Positions 1 through 7,412 of a DNA stretch of 23,216 nucleotides are shown one piece after another. Below the pieces are notes generated by a model that worked only from the letters and a program-made list of their open reading frames with translations, was not told where the DNA came from and did no database searches. Both the position numbers and the translations under genes were made by a program. This stretch comes from Nemertoderma westbladi (Eukaryota > Xenacoelomorpha > Nemertodermatida > Nemertodermatidae), in the NCBI GenBank assembly GCA_032718475.1, contig JAUCBJ010003906.1:1-23216 (forward strand), given 5' to 3'. Numbering within the stretch: position 1 is the first letter of the stretch; each line of letters begins with the position of its first letter.

Positions 1-132
1 TAAAACCAATAACCAAATGTAAGTTTGTATTTGGTGTATTATATCCATTATCCAAACAAATTCCAACCAATATACATATCTATTGCTAGTGTATGTAAGT
101 ACCTATATTACTTCTGGTGAAAATCTTATCTT
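1..132. other. AT-rich edge sequence without recognisable gene
   Basis: I see no reading frame or RNA signature here. A short stretch weakly resembles, in inverted orientation, the sequence just after 5820 (a shared core around acaccaaatac), but it is too short to call a repeat. Confidence 0.4.
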
Positions 133-259
133 CTGCTGCTTTAAATGGTCGAACCTTAAGTTTCCGACGTATTCGATGTGACTTCCAGATCCTGCATTGC
201 CCTTACAATACTGCCCATACCTTATTCTTTCCCACACGTATCCCTTCTACCAGATCCAT
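131..259 (-). pseudogene. LINE reverse transcriptase C-terminal remnant (left copy)
   Basis: Read on the minus strand, this stretch gives a peptide containing RIWKSHRIRRKLKVR, with one in-frame stop upstream of it. It matches the open frames at 5254-5786 (RIWKSPRINRKLKVR) and 20480-20698 (RIWKSHRINRKLKVR), which belong to the post-RT region of an endonuclease/RT-type non-LTR retrotransposon. Only about 40 codons survive, and the downstream part of the element is missing beyond about 131. It is a dead fragment, and it forms the left part of the block shared with 20563-21095. Confidence 0.75.
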
Positions 260-727
260 TATCACAACATAGCAAGAAAATATGCGAATTAAAATTATTA
301 GTTTTAATTATTTAAAAAGATTCATAACATTTTAAGCTTTTTCATTATCTAAAATGTTTGCGATTTAATATATTTTTGATTGGATAGAAATTATTCGTGA
401 TTAAACAATTTTACAAATCGAGCATCCGGTACATCCAATAAAGGCAGTGGATGTGACAAACATCCAATAAAGGCAGGGGCTTAAAAATGTGCTTTCCACT
501 CGAACTCTAACTTGCACCCTTTTTCTCTGTAATTTCTGGGCGTTTTCAGAAAAGACTGGTCAGAAAAGACTGGGAGTGTAAAGAAAAGGGTTGGACTGAG
601 AGAATTCTGGAGCTTGGGAGTTAGTGTGGCACCCTCCCAGCCTTATAGGTTGCCTCGGATTTTTCATATTCACAGATAACTCTTTCTTGTTTATTTTCAC
701 AATAACATTCAACCTCAACCAGTATTT
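133..727. repeat. Paralogous block, partner of 20563-21095
   Basis: Collinear similarity to 20563-21095 runs from the LINE fragment through a non-coding spacer. Shared landmarks include cctaagtttccga-type sequence near 160, attcataacat near 320, catccaataaaggcag near 430-475, ctgtaatttctgggcgtttt near 528 and gggagttagtgtggcaccct near 615. Similarity ends at acctcaaccagtatt (about 727). The left copy has two tandem catccaataaaggcag units and the right copy one. Because the LINE fragment and its flank are shared, this is a genomic duplication rather than two independent LINE insertions. Confidence 0.8.
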
Positions 728-837
728 CCATTTATTCAACTGTTCCTAGCGAAACAAAATTAATTTCACCAACAACGAGGGACTTTCACAGTGCGTGATG
801 GATCAGTTTCATATTCCAGGTAATGTAAAGTTCGTTT

Positions 838-973
838 TTATTGTATTTTCTTCTTCACTTCGTTTCTTTTATGGAACTTGTTTCGACAGAATTTACAGCA
901 GTACAGAAGTAAAGTAACCAATATTACAACTCCAATAAGTACAAACAGCAACACGTCAATGAGAAAATATTGG
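838..973 (-). pseudogene. UGT 3'-terminal remnant (membrane anchor and tail)
   Basis: The minus strand encodes about 45 residues matching the extreme C-terminus of the two UGTs in this window. They start at QYFLID, run through the single hydrophobic anchor (VLLFVLIGVV region) and a basic cytosolic tail, and end in EVKKKIQ with a TAA stop at 838-840. Lysines at -3, -4 and -5 preserve a di-lysine type ER-retention signal. The frame is open to its last base, 973, after which the sequence switches abruptly to block A. The rest of the gene is absent. It is a distinct paralogue, more diverged from both intact UGTs than their own tails are from each other. Confidence 0.88.
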
Positions 974-1294
974 CATCTCCGAGCCAGCTAGCAGCTCTAC
1001 ACCCCCGCAGAGACTATGTTGACCAATAATGGGCAGGATTAAATTTGTACTCAATAATTGTGCCGCTTTAATTACGTTTAGATCAATTAAAGACACATTT
1101 ATTAAAGCAAATCACTTGAAATAATTAAAGACTATAATAGAATGGGGTATGTGGATTTCATCTGTATAATTTTTAAGTATAATTATTTAAATCTTATACT
1201 GTAAAATAATTAATTTCCTTTATCAGGCAGGTTGAAAATGCAGTTTTTACCGTAATCAACTTAATTAACTAATTAATTGCTATTATCTTAGCTT

Positions 1295-1428
1295 CTCGAA
1301 GGCCACACGGAAATTCAACTTGGAAAATTTCTAAACTTTGGCCAGACTACATGTGTACCAAGTTTGGTTAAATTTCATTAACATTTGGCTGAGTTATTAA
1401 CGTTTAAAATTGGACACGACAGAACAAC
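1295..1428. repeat. Direct repeat, left copy (block A)
   Basis: The segment from ctcgaaggcc through ggaaaatttctaaactttg, gtgtaccaagtttggtta and gagttattaacgtt to the gacagaa motif recurs in the same orientation at 3173-3330 with moderate divergence. Together the two copies bracket about 1.75 kb with no credible gene. The block B equivalents are 13332-13466 and 15199-15320, the latter with about 34 bp deleted. This could be the terminal repeat of an unrecognised element or a simple dispersed repeat. Confidence 0.7.
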
Positions 1429-1584
1429 ACGTTCGTGGGGCCTTCGCGCAGCACGAGGCCCAGTTATGAGATACAAATTAAAACTGAGCGACTGTATCAC
1501 AAAATCAGTATTTGAGAAATTTACCCACACCACCAATCAATTAAAGAAAGGGGTACAGTACGTGTTCAGCCCTTTTAATCTGCA

Positions 1585-1599
1585 CCCCCCCCCCCCCCC
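1585..1599. repeat. Poly-C tract (15 C)
   Basis: A homopolymer of 15 C, followed by acccttcccacccacc. The block B counterpart (13629-13649) has 21 C, and a third copy at 12188-12200 has 13 C. The short open frames across these tracts, ending in proline runs, are artefacts. Confidence 0.9.
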
Positions 1600-1678
1600 A
1601 CCCTTCCCACCCACCAATACATAACTGTGACATCTACCACCCATGGAAGGGTAGCCCGAACTTATTTCCAATCGCACG

Positions 1679-2040
1679 TTCAATATGCAAAGCCAGGTGG
1701 TTTATAGGAATATAATAAACGCAGTACTCGTTTTCATTATAAGCCTCGTTGCGTTCGTCCTGTTTTGTATTTAAATATATTTCTTAAACGCAGGCTAGGA
1801 CGATCTTTATAATAATAATAACTAGGGATGCGATCAATGTGTGAAGCCAGGTGGTTTATATAATAATATAGTCAACGCAGTACTCGTCTTCTTTATAAGC
1901 CTCGTTGTGTTCGTCCTGTTTTGTATTTAAATATATTTCCTAAACGCAGACTGACGATCTTTATAATGCGTTCAATAGGCGAAGCCAGGTATGGTTTTGG
2001 TTTATAGGAATATAGTCTACGCAGCACTCTTCCTCATGAG
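1679..2040. repeat. Tandem repeat of about 140-155 bp, three units (block A)
   Basis: Units begin near 1681, 1835 and 1973 with caat(a)gg/tgc..gaagccagg. They continue through tttata(gg)aatata, acgcagtactcg, cattataagcctcgttg, gtcctgttttgtatttaaat and aaacgcag.ctgacgatcttta. The third unit is partial and stops near gcactcttcctcatgag. The same module appears at 12242-12540 (two units) and 13731-14095 (three units). Confidence 0.88.
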
Positions 2041-3172
2041 CCCGATAGTGTGGCAATGTAGATGCAGCAGTTGCACGCGACCAGCCGGAAACTCAGAGCA
2101 ATAGGACTACTGCTTGTACAATGGGTGTCAATTTCAATACCGCCGGGCACTGGGTGATAGCAGAGTGAGATTAAAAGACCGAATTATTTCATCCTCGGTT
2201 ACGGTTAGTCCAGTTTGCCCGTAGCGGCAGCGATACCGAAAGTTGAGGTAACAGACAGAGGCAGCATTGGTGGTGAGTTGTTTGATTTCAATTCCAACAC
2301 TTTTCTGGGCAGCTGGGTAGACTCTGGTGGTAGTGGGTACCTGAACTAAGAATGCCAGTCAGCTGGTTAGTCCGCATAACTTCCATGGTTGCAGTTGCCG
2401 AGTCAATGGATGGTTGGTAGGGATAGGCCTAGGCCTATTGCTATTATTGTATTGGCAGATTGGTATGTACATCTACATCTGATTATACCAGTTGTCGGTG
2501 CCGTCGGTCGTACCAATACATAGTCTTTAATTAACATATTTAACCGTTAACAAGAGTAGAAACCGCAAACGAAGAAATTCATTTTCTTCCATCGCTGACA
2601 GGAGCGTAGAAATGCGGTTTAGTACTGTCGTAGTTCAGTACAGGTACCGTACCGGTAGTTCTGTAGTTGGCAGTTGCTACCAGTCCGGTTCTACAGTCTG
2701 ACAACCAACAGTAGGGCGGTACGGCACCAACGGACCCTCTAATCTAATTCAGGATCGCAGTCCAGCACTCCGGAGTCTGCACTGCAGTGCATAGCATGGC
2801 TAATTACTGAATTAGGGCCTACAGAATTAGGCCTGTCCTGAACCACGTACGTACCAGTATACGTGATCTATAATCACTGCACCGGTACCGCGGTACCAGT
2901 CAGCCAGTACCGTAAAACACCGAATACAGTATGGTATTGCAGTATTGCTGTATTGTCTGATTGCAGGATTCCTGATTCAGGGATTGACATTGAGTATAGT
3001 AGGCCTACCGGTACAGGCAGACAGGCCACAATGGTATTACTGCATGCAGTACTGTGTTTCGTAATTTGCTAGAAACCCAGCTGATTTAGTCTCCTAGCAA
3101 CCTGCTGATGTCAAGCGTTATAATTTTGGATAAATAAATTTATTATAACTGTAAGACAGTTACACTGGTGCT
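2041..3172. other. GC-richer non-coding stretch with many GGTACC/ACCGGT-type motifs
   Basis: I see no gene. It is well conserved in block B (14096-15198). Between about 2640 and 3010 it is packed with overlapping palindromic motifs of the taccggtac, ggtaccg and taggcctac type. The small open frame at 2863-3072 is not supported: its counterpart in block B diverges at the end and resembles no family. Confidence 0.6.
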
Positions 3173-3330
3173 GCACGAAGGCCCCAAGCAAATTCAACTT
3201 GGAAAATTTCTAAACTTTTGACAGACTATTTGTGTACCAAGTTTGGTTACATTTCATCGAGGATTGATCGAGTTATTAACGTTCAAAATTGAACACCGCA
3301 AAAAAAGCGACAGAACGACAGAACGACAGG
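3173..3330. repeat. Direct repeat, right copy (block A)
   Basis: Same-orientation partner of 1295-1428, ending in the tandem cagaacga motif at 3311-3327. The LINE insertion begins immediately after it. In block B the equivalent segment has lost about 34 bp between ttggaaaa and agtttgg. Confidence 0.7.
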
Positions 3331-3331
3331 T

Positions 3332-4685
3332 AGAACCCTGTAATTACAGACCTGTTAGTATCTTAAGTATTGTATCTAAAATTCTAGAACGTTCTGTTTT
3401 TCTACAGCTGGAGGCACATCTTAGTAGGCTAAATCTGATCTATGAACTTCAGTCCGGTTTTCGTAAATCATATTCTACAGACACCTGCCTTATTAACTTA
3501 ACTGATACAATTAGATGTAATAACGCAAAGGGTTTATATACTGGTATGGTAATGTTGGACCTACAAAAGGCTTTCGATACTGTAGATCACGAAATTCTGC
3601 TTGGTAAGTTAGGCCTGATGGGTGTAGGTTCTATAGACTGGTTCAAGTCCTACCTGTCAGACAGAGGTCAAACTGTAGTCATTAGCAAATCGCTGTCTAC
3701 TGTACAAGAGATTACCTGTGGTGTACCGCAAGGTAGTATATTAGGTCCTCTGCTTTTTGTATGCTATGTAAATGATATGATAAGTAGTATAGATCCCGAT
3801 TTTAAACTCATTTTATATGCCGACGACAGTGCTCTTATTTTCTCTCATAAAGATCCTATCCATATTTCCCAAAAGTTAAGTGCAGTTCTAGAATCCTGTA
3901 ATGAGTGGTTGGTTGATAATAAGCTATCCATTCACTACGGTAAAACTGAAAGTATTTTGTTTGGTTCCAAAAGAAAGTTAAAGAAGGTAACTAAGTTTGA
4001 AGTCACTAGTAATGGACATAAGATTGAAAATAAAAAGGAAGTTAAATATTTAGGCGCCACATTGGATAACTGCTTATCAGGAGAAAGTACAGTGAAAAAT
4101 ATTTTCTCGAAAGTTAACAGTAGGCTTAGGTTTCTATACAGAAATAAAAATAGTTTAAACACCGACTCCCGCAAGTTACTTTGCTCTTCTTTAATACAGT
4201 GTCACATGGACTATGCTTGCTCTTCTTGGTATGAAGGCTTAACCAAACAGCTTAAATGTAAATTACAAGTAGCTCAGAATAAAGTAGTACGATTTATTAA
4301 AGACTACAAACCTAGGCACCACCTAACTCCAGATGACTTTTCTGAATCTGGACTACTTAACTTAGATAGTAGAGTTAAGCAGCTACGCCTTAACCATGTG
4401 CATAAAGTGTATAATGGTAAATGTCCCAATTACCTAAAACAAAAATTCAACAGAGTACGCGATACACACTCTTACAGTACCAGAGCTAGTGCTTCAAACT
4501 TCTACCTCCCGAATTGTAAATCCTTTGAATCTGATACTTTCTTTTTTAACGGCATAAAAAATTGGAACGCTCTGCCTAATGAAATTAAAAACCTAAATAA
4601 TCAACATTCTTTTAAATCTGCAGTTAAATCTCATCTCCGTGTGCAATGTAAAAATAGGTACAATAGTCCTACAGTAAGTTATTAG
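3332..4685 (+). pseudogene. LINE reverse transcriptase, 5'-truncated but uninterrupted frame
   Basis: About 450 codons from the element are open with no stop. Motifs in order are NYRPVS just after the junction, the first catalytic Asp in [13 protein letters not shown] (about 3555-3593), [13 protein letters not shown] (about 3720-3758), and the YADD catalytic box (about 3816-3827). These are followed by the thumb and the C-terminal region seen in CR1-like elements. The endonuclease domain and RT N-terminus are missing, so it cannot transpose on its own. The frame also reads back 89 bases into host repeat sequence (ATG at 3243); that N-terminus is accidental. The lack of any disabling mutation suggests a recent insertion. 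Confidence 0.92.
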
Positions 4686-5019
4686 CTTATTAATTATTTA
4701 CTATTTATGCTGTAAATACGTTTTATAATAAATTGTTCTGTACATTACATCTTTATCGTTGAGTCGGGCATTGTCACGCTCTCGGTAAAGTTGTACATGT
4801 ACATAGTGTAATTACGTTTTATATTGGTTTTAGGTTAGCGTAGTGTAATATTGTATTTGTAACCAAGTAACATAAAGGACCCCCTTGGAAATAAGCTGCA
4901 AAGCTTTAGGGGTAATCCTATATGTTATGTTGGACAATACCTTTATACCGGTACATTGTTTGGTGTATTTGTTATTGTTTTTACATAATGTATAAATAAA
5001 TCTATCTATCTATCTAGGT
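3332..5019 (+). mobile_element. 5'-truncated LINE (CR1/L2/Jockey-type), block A only
   Basis: Block B shows the empty site acgacaggttgattaat at 15314 onward. Here the same site is split, with acgacaggt before 3332 and aggttgattaat resuming at 5016. The overlap aggt is at most a 4-bp target duplication. The element carries the RT frame (to 4685) and a 3' UTR of about 330 bp. That UTR has a potential stem-loop at 4879-4913 (acccccttgg pairing with tttaggggt) and an aataaa. The tail is a tctatctatctatc microsatellite. The 5' end is truncated within the RT N-terminus, as expected for incomplete target-primed reverse transcription. Clade assignment is by general appearance only. Confidence 0.93.
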
Positions 5020-5065
5020 TGATTAATAGTACCCCTACGCTAAGGCTCACTCACTTCGTGGCTCG

Positions 5066-5203
5066 CCCCACAACAGAGCAACAGACACACCGATTGAGTT
5101 AGTGGTACCTGTATGCTAAGCTCGCTTACTTTCGTCGCTCGGCCCACAGACACACCGATTGAGTTAGTGGTACCTGTATATGCTAAGCTTGCTTACTTTC
5201 GTC
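5066..5203. repeat. 65-bp tandem repeat, two units (block A)
   Basis: The cagacacaccgattgag motif starts at 5082 and again at 5147, so the period is 65. Each unit contains ttagtggtacctgtat and gcttactttcgtc. The block B version is at 15367-15505. The second LINE inserted into the last unit's tactttcgtc sequence. Confidence 0.85.
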
Positions 5204-5786
5204 TACTACTACTACTACTACTAGGATCGGCATGCTGCATTGCAGCTGCATTTTTAAGAATGCTGTGCCGGCTTGTCAACAAAATTGCACCGCCACAACT
5301 CCCTATCACCCATGACATTTGCTAGATCATCCGCATCTTTAAGGCCAGTGTCCTTTAAGATGCGTCTCAAGAAAGTCATGGGCTGTCCACCATGCTTATT
5401 CACTCCATGAGGCTGCCAAAGTACAAGATTATGCACTGGCTGGTCCTCACGGCGAAAGCAATGTCCTGCAAAGCGGAGGCGATTTTGTTCTAGTGTCAAG
5501 CTTGGGGGAACCAATGAGACACCTCCAATGTTATATAGTGTCTGGTTGGAGATGTGTGCATTGTACTTGACACAATGAACCCGGCGTAGCATTCGTGTGA
5601 ATGTGCCATCCAGAGATTTGGTGTCCTCAGCAGTTAGAGCCCAGCATGGACTCCCGTAGAGGAGTACTGGAACTACTGCTGCTCTAAATAATCGGACCTT
5701 AAGTTTCCGATTAATTCTCGGTGATTTCCAAATCCTGGAAAGCCTATTCAAGGCTGTCCATGCCTTTCCCTTACGTATCGTAAGGA
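5204..5786 (-). mobile_element. 5'-truncated LINE with (TAG)n tail, block A only
   Basis: The 10-bp sequence tactttcgtc occurs at both edges (5194-5203 and 5787-5796) but once in block B (15496-15505). This shows a target-site duplication and the exact insertion limits. On the minus strand the open frame (about 5786 down to 5254) encodes the post-RT C-terminal region. It runs from WTALNRLSRIWKSP through RAAVVPVLLYGSPCWALTAE, TRMLRRV, RLRFAGHCFRREDQPVH and DTGLKDADDLANVMGDRELW. The 3' end is a (TAG)n repeat, seen as ctactactactacta on the plus strand at 5202-5222. The RT core and endonuclease are absent. It belongs to the same family as 131-259 and 20028-20698. Confidence 0.93.
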
Positions 5787-6693
5787 TACTTTCGTCACTC
5801 GCCCCACAAGCAATCAGTATAGGAGATATTGGTTGGATATACAATAAATACACCAAATACTAACATTCGTATTGGTATTATTTTGTAATTTTACAACCTA
5901 TTTTTCCATAATTATTGCTATTTTAATAAATAGTAATAAATAATATGTAAACTAAACAATGATGCGGCCCATTTAATTATGAAACTATTATTCACTGCTG
6001 GTGTCAATATAACAATAGGGCGGGGGCGGCCTATGTACAGCCCAATATTTAAAGTATAGTGGGATAAAACAAAACTGTGTAAAAATAATTTACTATTATC
6101 AAAGCTGAAGATATGGGTATGGAGAATGGAGGTATGGAGATATTACTATGCTTTATTGCATATTAGCCCCAATCTCCCTCTTGTCAACACAAGGTGCTGA
6201 CGGGACTTTGGGGTAAATATATTAATTATATGTACTTACAATCACTTGTAATTACATTATAAGAATCATATAATACAAAACAAATATTTAAAGCTTTCAA
6301 TGTCTTAATACATAATGTAATTTTCTTAAGTATAGTTGCATTTTCTCCAATGGTAAATGACTATTTATCCCAAAAATTCCGAATTTTTTCAAACCTGTAA
6401 ATTAACCTATTAATTAACCTGTTAGGAAGCCACTAAAAAGCAAATATCACTAGGCCTAATTTAGTAAAGAATATTCCACGTAATTATTATTAATTGATCA
6501 CATAATTAACACACGAAGAATTACAAATATCACTGATTTTATTTCCCTGCATTAATTATCAGATCAGTACAGTAACAAAGTCAGACTCTATGACATCACA
6601 AAATTAAAGGAGGAAATGTTATAATAATTAAATACATTACGTCTACATTACTCTGATAAAACGTAACGGGGGGTGGCGGATTTGGGGTTGGGT

Positions 6694-6823
6694 GCAACCT
6701 TCGCCTTGTACAACCTTCGCCTTGTACAACCTTCGCCCGTGTACAACCTTCGCCTGCTTCCAACCTTCGCCCGCGTCCAATCTTCGCCCACAAGGCAATC
6801 TTCGTCCGCGAGCAACCAGCAAC
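6694..6823. repeat. Minisatellite, about 7 units (block A)
   Basis: Units of 15-18 bp built on caaccttcgcc separated by variable ttgta, cgtgta, tgcttc, cgcgtc or cacaagg linkers. Seven cores are visible here against five in block B (16407-16504). The overlapping small frames on both strands merely translate the repeat. Confidence 0.9.
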
Positions 6824-6949
6824 CAATAATATTTGTGTTGGTAACCATTTTAGTTACCAATTGAGGGAAAGGAGCAGTGTTATAAACATGATGTAGTTAG
6901 TAATTTTTTTGCGAGATTAGTTGATAATAACACATTTATATTTACATTC

Positions 6950-6983
6950 ATATTTTGTTATTTTTCGTAAAATAACAAAATAT
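6950..6983. other. Perfect 15-bp hairpin, 4-nt loop
   Basis: The arm atattttgttatttt is followed by tcgt and then its exact reverse complement. Block B has the same stem at 16643-16676 with loop tcat, so the only change between copies falls in the loop. It lies about 430 bp beyond the UGT stop. It could be a cruciform, the core of a tiny inverted-repeat element, or chance in AT-rich DNA. Confidence 0.8.
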
Positions 6984-7125
6984 CAGGGTAATTAATATAG
7001 ATGTGGCACATATTTGTTGTTTCTGACACGATGTTACTATTTCTTAGAATTTTCCTGGTAACATATCCTGTCATCCTTACATTCACTTATTTTAGACTGC
7101 CCTATCTGTTTCAAAACCTATAAAA

Positions 7126-7146
7126 GTTATTCCTCGCAGGAATAAC
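7126..7146. other. Perfect 9-bp hairpin, 3-nt loop, 3' of UGT copy A
   Basis: gttattcct, loop cgc, then aggaataac. It is identical in block B at 16819-16839. It lies 267 bp downstream of the UGT stop, so it may sit within the 3' UTR of a long transcript; no function is known. Confidence 0.75.
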
Positions 7147-7412
7147 GTATTATTATTTAATGCGAATTCCTGTCCTCTGATAACAAAAATCATTTAGTAA
7201 ACCTTTGTGGTTCTAGGTTGTGAATCCCATATTTTTGTTTATAATTAATTAATGACTTGCTACAACATAAGCTTCTGCGTTAATATATTCATTATTACTG
7301 AATGTTTTCACACTAAAAGAGAATAGGATGTCAGGTATCTTGAATGCGATTATGCCTAAGTTTGAGAATACAATAATTATGCAAATTAATTAATGTCGAT
7401 TAATCTTGTAGT

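Larger units (their letters stand above)
5797..7412. other. 3' intergenic region of UGT copy A
   Basis: AT-rich and nearly identical to 15506-17105 by eye. It contains the 6694-6823 minisatellite and two perfect hairpins (6950-6983 and 7126-7146). No gene is evident. For the UGT on the minus strand, tttaat at 7156-7161 reads ATTAAA and could serve as a polyadenylation signal, but this is unproven. Confidence 0.6.

Noticed and set aside
1-90. Inverted copy of the sequence near 5820-5870
   Set aside because: Similarity is limited to a short AT-rich core and could be chance.
974-990. Helitron 5' terminus (A followed by TCTCC) at both block starts
   Set aside because: Only a short resemblance. 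No CTRR end with hairpin was found near the other boundary, and a plain duplication breakpoint explains it.
1385-1624. 79-aa open frame ending in a proline run
   Set aside because: It crosses a direct repeat and a poly-C tract. The block B counterpart (13447-13674) has a different frame and start, so it is not a conserved protein.
1669-2040. CRISPR array or spaced repeat system
   Set aside because: Units are contiguous, long and diverged, without short repeats separated by unique spacers, and the genome is eukaryotic.
2863-3072. 69-aa open frame, also present in block B at 14913-15119
   Set aside because: Shared only because the DNA is recently duplicated. The C-terminus diverges through an indel and no family features are seen.
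3243-3331. Possible host-LINE fusion protein N-terminus
   Set aside because: The ATG lies in repeat DNA and reads into the LINE by chance. There is no promoter or conserved peptide.
6596-6864. Several small frames on both strands
   Set aside because: They translate a minisatellite, and the unit number varies between blocks.
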